Shown in pieces: positions 29,622 to 36,866 of a DNA stretch of 64,000 nucleotides. The position numbers were made by a program, and so were the translations under genes. The stretch covers positions 62,001 through 126,000 of the forward strand of contig NZ_CP013444.1 in assembly GCF_001718835.1 (NCBI RefSeq). The letters are read 5' to 3'. Each line of letters opens with the position of its first letter. The stretch's first letter is position 1. Origin of the DNA: Burkholderia cepacia (lineage in GTDB: Bacteria; Pseudomonadota; Gammaproteobacteria; Burkholderiales; Burkholderiaceae). The notes beneath the pieces are model-generated. The model had not been told where the DNA came from. It did not search any database and saw only the letters and a program-made list of their open reading frames with translations.

Positions 29622-30271
29622 CTCATTCACCAGTGTTCCTTAATATCGCCACCAAGTATCGAGCCATCGTTAGGATGTTCAAGACGCCACAAGGTGACGC
29701 GGCTGCGCATCAGGTGACCCAAGATCTCTTTCCCGGGCAACCTCTCCAAGCCGACAGGCAGCGACTGAATACTGTGGCACGCTTCGATCCTACCGTGAAC
29801 GAGCTTTTCTTCGCCAAACGGGTCGTGCTTATGGAGGAATTTAGCGCTATTGCAGCCTTCGAGCGAGGCGCAGAGCTAATGGGACTGTTCGAACGACATC
29901 TACGGCTTCGGCGCGAAGTGTCGCTTGTGGACTGCAACGGAAAATCGAACATCCCAGCGTTTCAGCGCGTGCTGAACGCATTCAACATCCCCTATCGCGT
30001 ACTGCACGACGAAGATCCTGGCAATCCGGCCGAGCAGGCAAACAACCAGAATATTCTCGCCCTGTTAGTCGCTGGTGCAAATCAACGGCATTTGGTTGCA
30101 CCAGATCTGGAGGGCCTCTTGGGATATCAAGCGCCTCGCAAAAACAAGCCTTTTCTAGCCGTCAGAACCGTGGAAGATCTCCACGCCCAAGGCCAGCTAC
30201 CAGCTGCGTTTCGGGAGGCCGTTTGCATGGCTTACTTTGGTCAAGCGATCGAACCGCCGCCGCCTCCCTGA
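29622..30271 (+). pseudogene. OLD-family nuclease, C-terminal TOPRIM part
   Basis: About 215 residues open directly at the IS border with THSPVFLNIA, the helix that follows the ATPase core in OLD proteins. It continues into TOPRIM-like patterns: RVVLMEE with its acidic pair, LVDCNGKSNIP, and LHDEDPGNP. The N-terminal part is at 26931-28132 on the other strand. Joining QVACC to THSPVF rebuilds a continuous protein of about 615 residues, a normal OLD length. Confidence 0.82.
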
Positions 30272-30768
30272 TCACTGAACTGCCTTGCGCCGTCAGAGTT
30301 TGTGGCGAAACACCGGGCGACCGCGGATGCTCCTGCCGCTTTCCAGGAGTTGGTTTAAAGGGACTTTGCTAGAAACCCATTGGCCCTATTGAAGGGGGCA
30401 GGTCACGGGCTGCTAGCTTTCCAGTGCGCAATTTTAGCGGGGGTGGCCGGCAGTGGCACGATGTACTGCTACCGGCGCTTAATGCTCGTTCGGGAGCGAC
30501 GAAATGCAGCAATTTCGCCGCTCAAACCATCGAGCTGTTAGCCGGCCTTTGGCTGGAATTTACCTTCCCACAGTGACGTGCGAAATGTAAGGCGAGAAGC
30601 TGCAACGCCTCAGCAGCGCCTCGATTTCGGCAAGGGCGGACGGAAGCTCCACGGCCGGGCTACGAACGGAACCGGTCGCGTCTGTATCGTCAAATGGCGG
30701 GATCTTGACCTCGAGAGGAAAAACACTGGCCTTATAGGCTTCGGCCTTAGCCGGGCTCTGCAGCGCTC
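30272..30768. other. Non-coding stretch between the OLD remnant and IS66 remnant
   Basis: No convincing gene. It contains GGGGGCAGGTCACGGGCTGC near 30386, loosely like GGGGCAGGTCAGGGCCG at 36253 close to the right end of the block; both may be relics of transposon DNA. Confidence 0.35.
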
Positions 30769-30877
30769 GTAGGCAAACGGCTCGATGCCGTTCAGGCGCG
30801 CCGTACCGATCAGGCTATAGATCACCGCCGCGCTTTGGCCACCGCCGTCGGAGCCTGCGAACAGATAATTGCGTCTG
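30769..30877 (-). pseudogene. IS66 transposase tnpC, 3' fragment
   Basis: The reverse frame reads NYLFAGSDGGGQSAAVIYSLIGTARLNGIEPFAY, the conserved C-terminal block of IS66 TnpC. It begins at the left border of the recombinase-in-trio element. The matching preceding part (NNTAERAIRPLVLGRR) is at the other border, 3.5 kb away. After FAY the similarity stops, so the IS66 copy was already incomplete. Confidence 0.8.
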
Positions 30878-30897
30878 TTATGCCGAAGTCGGCATAA
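30878..30897. repeat. Palindrome at the left RIT end
   Basis: TTATGCCGA and TCGGCATAA flank two bases. Its outer five bases, TTATG, equal the start of the 26-bp inverted repeat, so it may be a core recombination site. It has no equivalent at the right end. Confidence 0.7.
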
Positions 30898-30903
30898 TCG
30901 CAA

Positions 30904-30929
30904 TTATGTCCGGTCCACGATTATGCTGA
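30904..30929 (+). repeat. RIT terminal inverted repeat, left copy
   Basis: 26 bp beginning TTATGTCCGG and ending TTATGCTGA; a perfect inverted match to 34316-34341. Confidence 0.9.
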
Positions 30930-31057
30930 TGCCTGAGCGAGGGAGTGTTGTCTCGCGGCATCGCCAACGGACCAACAACCCGATCATGGTCGGCCAGAGC
31001 TGAACATAATAATCGGTGGTTTCATGGTATTCCGCAAACCTGACGCGGGAGATCACC

Positions 31058-32311
31058 ATGTCCACCGACGCATGCTTGGCGCACCTTGCTCGCCGAGATT
31101 GGCTGTTGAACGGCCCACTGAGCAACTTCATCACTTCATACATCGAGACCCTGCAGAGCCGACGCTATGCAAGGGGTACCATCGGGGCCTATCTCCGCTG
31201 CCTCGCACATTTCAGCTACTGGATGATGTCTGAGCGGTTGGCTGTCACGGGCATTGACCACGCGCTTATCGAACGCTTCATTCGACTTCACTTCCCCACC
31301 TGCACCTGTCCGGCACCGTGCCGGTCTGTCGTATCGGAGACGCGGGCGGCGCTCCATCATCTGCTTGCACTGTTGCCCAATGCGGGCGGGACGACCACTA
31401 AAACGATGAGCCCGATGGCCGTCGAGCTCCAGCGTTTCCACGATCATTTGCAGAACACCTGTGGTTTGACATCGTCGACGTGCACCTATCGTGTGCGACA
31501 TCTGGAAGCATTCTTTACCAGTCGCTTCGAGGGCAACGTTCCCAGTATTGAACGGCTGACTACTGGAGATATCGACTCATTCCTGCAGGACCTGGCGGCC
31601 CGCTGGAAACCCAGTTCGCGCGGTGTCATTTGCACGAGCCTGTGCAGCTATTTGCGCTTTCGTGCGATGCGAGGTGACGATACCCAGATACTCGCCGCGA
31701 CACTACCAGCGATTGCAAGCTGGCCGCGCCGGAGTCCGACGAAGGTGCTCTCTGAAGTTCAGCTCAGACACTTCCTGCAAGCGTTCGACGTAAGCTGTCC
31801 AGTTGGTCTACGAGACTATGCCATCGCCCGCTGCATACTCGATCTCGGCCTGCGGGGAGATGAAGCCGCTCACTTGACGCTGGACTGCGTGGATTGGCGA
31901 AACGGGATTGTGACGCTTCATCGCACCAAGAGCCAGCGCGCGCAACATCTGCCCCTGCCGGTACAGACCGGCGAAGCCCTTACTCGTTATCTTCGGGAAG
32001 GTCGCCCCCGAACCGATAGTCGCGCCATATTCGTGCGCCACCGTGCGCCCTTTGGTGTCCCCCTCAGCGTAGCGGCCATCCGTAATGCAATGAATCGTGC
32101 GTTTGCACGCAGCGGCCTGGCGGATCAGTTCTGCAGTACGCATGTGCTTCGGCGTTCGACAGCAACGCGGCTGCAGAAGGCCGGCGTGTCGCTCAAAGAG
32201 ATCTCGGACCTGCTGCGACATCGGAGCTTGAACACAGCCCGGGTCTATGCGCGTGTCGATCTGGAGGGCTTGCGCAGCGTCGCACTGCCTTGGCCGGGGA
32301 GTACATCATGA
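31058..32311 (+). CDS. RIT tyrosine recombinase, first of three (RitA)
   Basis: A 417-residue site-specific recombinase. The start ATG at 31058 has CGGGAG 6 nt upstream. The N-terminal SAM-like core-binding domain (residues about 25-220) is followed by the catalytic domain: arginine in LGLRGDEAAHL, HVLRRSTATRL (HxxR), then LLRHRSLNTARVYARV with the nucleophile tyrosine. A Cys-rich insert, CTCPAPC, is near residue 85. Its stop overlaps the next start (ATGA). Confidence 0.9.
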   Translation: MSTDACLAHLARRDWLLNGPLSNFITSYIETLQSRRYARGTIGAYLRCLAHFSYWMMSERLAVTGIDHALIERFIRLHFPTCTCPAPCRSVVSETRAALHHLLALLPNAGGTTTKTMSPMAVELQRFHDHLQNTCGLTSSTCTYRVRHLEAFFTSRFEGNVPSIERLTTGDIDSFLQDLAARWKPSSRGVICTSLCSYLRFRAMRGDDTQILAATLPAIASWPRRSPTKVLSEVQLRHFLQAFDVSCPVGLRDYAIARCILDLGLRGDEAAHLTLDCVDWRNGIVTLHRTKSQRAQHLPLPVQTGEALTRYLREGRPRTDSRAIFVRHRAPFGVPLSVAAIRNAMNRAFARSGLADQFCSTHVLRRSTATRLQKAGVSLKEISDLLRHRSLNTARVYARVDLEGLRSVALPWPGSTS

Positions 32312-33252
32312 GCGCCACCATGACCTGGGCGGCTCGCGTGGCCGCATATCTTGCCTATCGTCGCGGCTTTGGCTTTGAGCTAACAATCGATGGCCTACAG
32401 CTTGAATCGTTTGCCCACTTCGCCGATCAATGCGGCGCGGAGAGGCTTACTCTGGAACTTGCAGCAGACTGGGCACGGGCATCGAAGCGTCCAAACCGGA
32501 TTAGTTGGGCGCGTCGCATAGAAGTCCTACGCAGCTTCGCCAAGTTCTGTTTGCGTAGCGACGCGGAAACGATCGTACCCCCGCGGAATCTATTCGGTCC
32601 CGGACACCGACGGCTAGTGCCGCATATCTATACTGACGGAGAACTGCGAACGCTCCTGGTGGAGACCGACAGCCTGGGACCGCCTGGAAGCTTACGCCCA
32701 GCCACTTGCCGCACTCTGTTCGGGCTGCTCGCGTCAACCGGACTGCGCATCTCCGAAGCGCTGGCACTGACTCGCGCCGACGTAGATCTCGAGGCCGGAG
32801 TGCTTGATATCCGCGACGCCAAGCGTCATCAGCACCGTTTCGTTCCCTTGCATGCGAGCGTCCCGCCGCATTTGCAGACGTACGCGGAGCTACGAGACCG
32901 GCTCGTCTTGCGTCCCGACTCCGATCGCTTCTTCTTGCGCGACGACGGTCGGCCTGTTGATCGGCGAAGGGTGCTGTATGCGCTGCATTCGCTTTGCAGA
33001 CAGCTCGGCTGGCAGCCTCGTGGAGATTACGCGCATCACCGGCTACACGATCTGCGCCATACCTTTATCGTGCACAGCGCCTTGCGCTTCTACAAGCAGG
33101 AAGAGGACGTCGCTCGGTGTCTATCGGCGTTATCGATCTATGTGGGTCACGCGAAGGTAGTCGATACCTACTGGTACTTCACCGGCATTCCGGAACTGAT
33201 GGCCGTCGCTGGTGAGCGTTTCCACCGCTACGCCGAAGGAGTATCGACATGA
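32308..33252 (+). CDS. RIT tyrosine recombinase, second (RitB)
   Basis: A 314-residue recombinase. Catalytic residues are visible in STGLRISEALAL, HDLRHTFIVH and YVGHAKVVDTYWYFTG (nucleophile tyrosine in the last). GGGGAG lies upstream of the ATG at 32308. It overlaps both neighbours by four bases, indicating coupled translation and probably a heteromeric recombinase. Confidence 0.9.
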   Translation: MSATMTWAARVAAYLAYRRGFGFELTIDGLQLESFAHFADQCGAERLTLELAADWARASKRPNRISWARRIEVLRSFAKFCLRSDAETIVPPRNLFGPGHRRLVPHIYTDGELRTLLVETDSLGPPGSLRPATCRTLFGLLASTGLRISEALALTRADVDLEAGVLDIRDAKRHQHRFVPLHASVPPHLQTYAELRDRLVLRPDSDRFFLRDDGRPVDRRRVLYALHSLCRQLGWQPRGDYAHHRLHDLRHTFIVHSALRFYKQEEDVARCLSALSIYVGHAKVVDTYWYFTGIPELMAVAGERFHRYAEGVST

Positions 33253-34259
33253 ACCCGCTGCTCGCCGAACCAACTGAGTTTGCAGCTTTGCTTCAGCGCT
33301 TCTTTGCCGAGCGGATGCTGCAACAGCAGGCTGCCAGTCCGAGAACCGTAGCTGCTTACCGGGATGCCTTCCGGCTGGTGCTGGCCTATGCCGAACGCGA
33401 ACTCGGAAAGCCACCGGCCAAACTGACGCTGGGCGACTTCGATGCGGAGTTGATTCTTGGTTTCCTCGCGCATGTCGAAGCTGAACGGCACAATACCGTT
33501 CGGACTCGAAATGCGAGGCTCGCGGCAATACGGGCCTTCGCGCGATACGTCGCCGCCCAATGTCCTCCGGCGCTGTTACTCGTCCAGCGGATCCTCGCGA
33601 TTCCGATGAAACGCTTCGACAAACCATTGCTGGGATTCCTGTCCAGGAACGAAGTTCGGGCGATTGTCGATGCACCGGACACAACGACATGGTACGGCCG
33701 CCGGGATCGGGTGCTCCTCAAGATGCTCTACAACACCGGCGCTCGTGTTTCCGAGTTGATCGGCATACGCGTCGACGATGTGGAGTTCAACATCACGCCG
33801 TCGGTACGCCTGCATGGTAAGGGGCGCAAGCAGCGCACCGTACCACTATGGAAGGAAACCGCCGTCGAAATTCGCCGCTGGATAGAATTCACCGGCTTGC
33901 AAGAGGCTCAACCTCTGCTGCCTAATCGCTGGGGAAAGTCGATGACCCGATCAAACGTCGCCGAGCGAATCGCACGGGCTGTAAGCACTGCGACGACCCA
34001 ATGTCCTTCGTTGCGTGGACGGACGATCTCGCCACATACGCTGCGGCATACGACAGCGATGCACTTGCTGCAGTCCGGCGTTGACCTCACGGTCATTGCG
34101 CTTTGGCTCGGGCACGAGAGTCCGGTAACGACCCATGGCTACGTCGAGGCTGATCTGGCCATGAAGGAGCGCGCCTTGGCTGCGATCATGCCGCCCGAAA
34201 CCCGACGCACGCGCTACCGCCCGACGGACGCGCTGCTGAAGTTCCTGCAGGCGCTTTGA
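33249..34259 (+). CDS. RIT tyrosine recombinase, third (RitC)
   Basis: A 336-residue XerC/XerD-like recombinase. Catalytic motifs are NTGARVSELIGI, HTLRHTTAMHLLQ and WLGHESPVTTHGYVEA. No truncation or frameshift is seen, so all three recombinases may be functional. Confidence 0.9.
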   Translation: MNPLLAEPTEFAALLQRFFAERMLQQQAASPRTVAAYRDAFRLVLAYAERELGKPPAKLTLGDFDAELILGFLAHVEAERHNTVRTRNARLAAIRAFARYVAAQCPPALLLVQRILAIPMKRFDKPLLGFLSRNEVRAIVDAPDTTTWYGRRDRVLLKMLYNTGARVSELIGIRVDDVEFNITPSVRLHGKGRKQRTVPLWKETAVEIRRWIEFTGLQEAQPLLPNRWGKSMTRSNVAERIARAVSTATTQCPSLRGRTISPHTLRHTTAMHLLQSGVDLTVIALWLGHESPVTTHGYVEADLAMKERALAAIMPPETRRTRYRPTDALLKFLQAL

Positions 34260-34315
34260 TTATGTATGGTTGAAAGGGGTGAGTCACGCTAACAGATGGG
34301 GCTCGCCGCTACTAC

Positions 34316-34341
34316 TCAGCATAATCGTGGACCGGACATAA
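34316..34341 (-). repeat. RIT terminal inverted repeat, right copy
   Basis: 26 bp, perfect inverse of 30904-30929; its outer end coincides exactly with the resumption of the IS66 frame. Confidence 0.9.
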
Positions 34342-34496
34342 CGCCTGCCGAGAACCAGCGGCCTGATCGCGCGCTCCGCCGTATTGTTTTCCACCTCGAC
34401 GCGCCCGTCTTCGCAATAGCGTGTGAGAGCGTGCCAGTGGCCCAGCGAGTATCTAATCGCCTTCGCCAGCCCCGACTCAGGCCCCAGACGCTCCAC
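34342..34496 (-). pseudogene. IS66 transposase tnpC, internal fragment
   Basis: The reverse frame reads LAKAIRYSLGHWHALTRYCEDG then NNTAERAIRPLVLGR, the conserved block just ahead of NYLFAGSDGGG. It breaks off exactly at the RIT border. The rest of the transposase and the IS66 accessory genes are missing. Confidence 0.8.
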
Positions 34497-34596
34497 TTAT
34501 CCGGCTGTCCGAATTTGCGCGGCCACCTCTCTTGTGCCCCCGATGTCGCAAGCAACGAAGCGCTGCGTTTAATTGGCCCCGATGCCAGAGTATTGG

Positions 34597-34619
34597 TTCC
34601 GCCAAAACCCTTGGCGGAA
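34597..34619. terminator. Stem-loop after the XRE-HNH gene
   Basis: Perfect 9-bp arms TTCCGCCAA / TTGGCGGAA with a 5-nt loop, 44 bp beyond the stop codon of the gene at 34663. No T-tract on that strand, so termination strength is uncertain. Confidence 0.45.
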
Positions 34620-34662
34620 TCATGGTCTTTAGAGATCTCGGGTGCCGGCTTAGGTCACACCG

Positions 34663-36138
34663 TCAATCACGAGTTCTTGGCACCATCTTGATGTTCTGAA
34701 CTACGGTGATTTCCTTGTCGTTGCTGTAGTCCTGATGAACCCACGAAGGTACGCTAGCGTAATGACGGAACGTCTCCTTGAACGTATCGTCTTCAAAAAA
34801 ACCGATCAAATCCCATGCGTCACGTGCAGAAAAAGGCAATGCGTAGACATAGATGTAGCAGCCTAAGCGGAATTCGCAGACTACATGCGGCAGCTTTGAA
34901 GTGTCTTCGCGACGTACGTAAAGGACGATCTGAGCCGAAGGCTCGGGCGGCAATGGAACAATTGCGGCGGCAACCTTCGGCAAACGCACGCCACCCGGTT
35001 CACCGAAACGCAACCAGCGAGCAGTTTTCTCCAACGCTGGTAGCTCCGCTTCGGGGATCACTGAAAGTGCGATCTTGCAAAGCGCCTTATAGAAATTAAC
35101 GGGCACGATGCGTTTACCCTCGCCGAGTTGAGCGGTAAGCACGCCAGACGCTTCCTCGGATATTTTTTCGGAAATGACGATCATCTGCTTACCGTCATTG
35201 AGCATCTGACCATTAGCGAACTTGATTGTCGGCTTGGAGCCCCGCGACTCTGTTCCCAGAAATACGCGCTGCACGTTAAGAAGCTCGATCAACGTTGGCT
35301 CGATCTCTTCACCAAAAAAGTGATTGCAGGTATCGCATTCGTCTGAAAGCTTGAGAAATTGATTTCCCAGTGCTGCCGGGATTGCGTGCGCCTCGTCAGA
35401 GAATGTTGCACCCGTCGCCTTTGTTCGGCCACAGAATCGGCATGTCCGATCGCTCTTGCGAGCATTCCCGATATCGACGCGCTTATCGGTTCGCGGTGCA
35501 ACCATGTCGTAGGCTGCCAGCAGATCTCCGAATAAACGTTTGTGCTCTGCGGCGAACGAGCGTTCGTCGGGATGATTGAGCTGATAAACCAGTTGCTCAA
35601 GCTGGTATTGTTCAGAAGTTGAAGCTAAGGGCACAGGTACAACCAGAAAGAATTCGGCATCGCGTAGTCCGTTCACAAGCTTCTGCAGACGATACAAATG
35701 CGGAGCCGATTTGCCAAAACTATCGACATAGCTCGACAGCTTGCTTTTAAGTTCGCTAGTGGCGCATTGGACCATGTTCAGCTTCACGGCATTAGTCGCG
35801 GCTGCCTCACCTGAGCCAAAGATCGCCATGAATTCGCGCAATGTGGCGGCACTTTCTGGCCCGAAACCCATGTGCATCGAACTGATCCCGGCCTCCGTAA
35901 TGAAGGTCCACTGAAAGCCATAGTCGACGCCACCGGCGGTAAACGTTACGCCCGCTAACTCCAGGGCGCGACGAATCGCAAGCACGTTGTTGGCCACAGG
36001 CATACGCTGCCCGCGTTCGAAATCAGCAACTGTCGATACTCCGACGTTTGCTTTCAAAGCCAAATCTTGCTGCGACCAATGGAGAAGGCTACGCGCTGCC
36101 CTCACATGCTCGGCAGTGATCACTACGTCATCTCTCAT
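34663..36138 (-). CDS. XRE helix-turn-helix / HNH-type zinc nuclease fusion, unknown role
   Basis: A 491-residue protein. Residues 8-62 form an XRE helix-turn-helix (SLLHWSQQDLALKANVGVSTVADFERG). Residues 75-225 are a helical region of unknown type. Residues 230-283 hold an HNH_5-like module with C233/C236 (CRFCG), H251 (AHAIPA), N259 and C268/C271 (CDTCNHFFGEE). Residues 290-491 are an unrecognised alpha/beta domain. The zinc-ribbon Cys pairs and H..N..H residues are present, so nuclease activity is plausible. A near-consensus promoter and a 23-bp dyad lie just upstream, indicating self-repression. In a block with an OLD nuclease this looks like a defence or toxin-type gene (inference); an addiction or regulatory function is also possible. 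Confidence 0.75.
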   Translation of the reverse strand: MRDDVVITAEHVRAARSLLHWSQQDLALKANVGVSTVADFERGQRMPVANNVLAIRRALELAGVTFTAGGVDYGFQWTFITEAGISSMHMGFGPESAATLREFMAIFGSGEAAATNAVKLNMVQCATSELKSKLSSYVDSFGKSAPHLYRLQKLVNGLRDAEFFLVVPVPLASTSEQYQLEQLVYQLNHPDERSFAAEHKRLFGDLLAAYDMVAPRTDKRVDIGNARKSDRTCRFCGRTKATGATFSDEAHAIPAALGNQFLKLSDECDTCNHFFGEEIEPTLIELLNVQRVFLGTESRGSKPTIKFANGQMLNDGKQMIVISEKISEEASGVLTAQLGEGKRIVPVNFYKALCKIALSVIPEAELPALEKTARWLRFGEPGGVRLPKVAAAIVPLPPEPSAQIVLYVRREDTSKLPHVVCEFRLGCYIYVYALPFSARDAWDLIGFFEDDTFKETFRHYASVPSWVHQDYSNDKEITVVQNIKMVPRTRD

Positions 36139-36150
36139 CGAAAGTCACCA

Positions 36151-36173
36151 ATGTCATAAATTTACTATGACAT
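36151..36173. promoter_or_regulatory. Dyad operator of the XRE-HNH gene
   Basis: Perfect arms ATGTCATA / TATGACAT separated by 7 bases, 12 bp before the start codon and directly behind the -10 element. This is the usual layout of an autorepressor site for an XRE protein. Confidence 0.75.
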
Positions 36174-36174
36174 C

Positions 36175-36202
36175 ATCATAATGTGTGGTCGATGTTTGTC
36201 AA
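36175..36202 (-). promoter_or_regulatory. Sigma-70 promoter of the XRE-HNH gene
   Basis: On the reverse strand TTGACA (36197-36202), 16 bp, then TATGAT (36175-36180). Unusually close to consensus for this GC-rich genome. Confidence 0.7.
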
Positions 36203-36290
36203 GATGTTGTCAATCGATCTGACAACTGGGAGGTAATCCATCTCCATGGCGTTTGCAGGGGGGGCAGGTCAGGGCCGTGACATTCCTAAG

Positions 36291-36422
36291 GACGACTTTT
36301 CTGAGAAATGCCGGGGCCGCAGACATCTTTTCTGAGACGAGACGCATGTGGATTTCTCAAAAAAGATGTCCAAGTCCTTGATCTGTCTAGGGGCCCAAAG
36401 ACATCTTTTCTGAGAGCCCACA
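36291..36422 (-). repeat. Right end repeats of the foreign block (four copies)
   Basis: Copies of the motif TCTCAGAAAAGATGTC occur at 36291-36307 (diverged), 36322-36337 and 36400-36415 on the reverse strand. One copy at 36353-36371 lies in the opposite orientation. The outermost continues to TGTGGG at 36422. This crowding of related end motifs is what IS21-type transposases recognise. Confidence 0.7.
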
Positions 36423-36866
36423 GTTCTTCTGCGCGATTAAAAATGGGCTAAGCAGCGCGCATTCCCATCCAATTAATCAGACAAATGGTTTAGCATGCAA
36501 TCGCGCTGACGAACCACACCTGCGTGTGGGAGCAAGCGCGGCACGCGACGTAGCCGAAGTCCAAATGTTTCCGCCGATGTGCGACAGGCTCGCGCCGCAC
36601 ACGGCGAGCGCGGTGCGCATCATCCGCACTCCACCCGGCCCGCATCCGGCAGCAGCAGCGGCTCGCCGGCCCATGCGGCTACGGCTACACGCGCAACGCG
36701 CACAGCCACCACGCATTGCCGCGTCGGCACGCGATCCGCATCACGATCCCGCGAGCATCAGCATCCCGATTCAAGCGTCAATCAGCAGTGCCTTCGCCGC
36801 CAGGCGACGCCCGTTCATCGGGCTCTTCGACACGATTTCCCTTGCCCACGAGCAAATGGAGGAGAT
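36423..36866. other. 444-bp upstream region of the lipoprotein gene
   Basis: No gene seen. It is the first chromosomal-type DNA right of the foreign block; GC rises sharply after 36520. Confidence 0.4.

Larger units (their letters stand above)
30878..34341 (+). mobile_element. Recombinase-in-trio (RIT) element inserted in an IS66 remnant
   Basis: The 3464-bp element holds three tandem tyrosine recombinase genes with ATGA overlaps, the defining layout of RIT elements. A perfect 26-bp inverted repeat (TTATGTCCGGTCCACG...) stands at 30904-30929 and 34316-34341. The left side carries 26 additional bases including a palindrome. Borders are set by the interrupted IS66 tnpC frame. Outside lie CGTCTG (30872-30877) and CGCCTG (34342-34347), a 6-bp near-duplication. 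Confidence 0.85.
24966..36422. mobile_element. 11.5-kb block bounded by inverted IS21-like ends
   Basis: The left end begins TGTGGGTTCTCAGAAAAG and the right end, read inwards on the other strand, begins TGTGGGCTCTCAGAAAAG; over 23 bp they differ at one base. Partial copies of the motif recur inside both ends (24993 on the left; 36291, 36322 and 36353 on the right). Multiple sub-terminal repeats are typical of IS21-family elements. No istA/istB-like gene is left. Bases just outside are GTTGT (left) and GTTCT (right), a possible 5-bp target duplication with one change. Composition is lower in GC than the flanks. The block carries broken nuclease and recombinase genes described separately. Confidence 0.6.

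Noticed and set aside
24966..36422. Prophage or integrative conjugative element
   Set aside because: No structural, replication or conjugation genes; the recombinases belong to the RIT trio and the ends look like insertion-sequence ends, not att sites in a tRNA gene.
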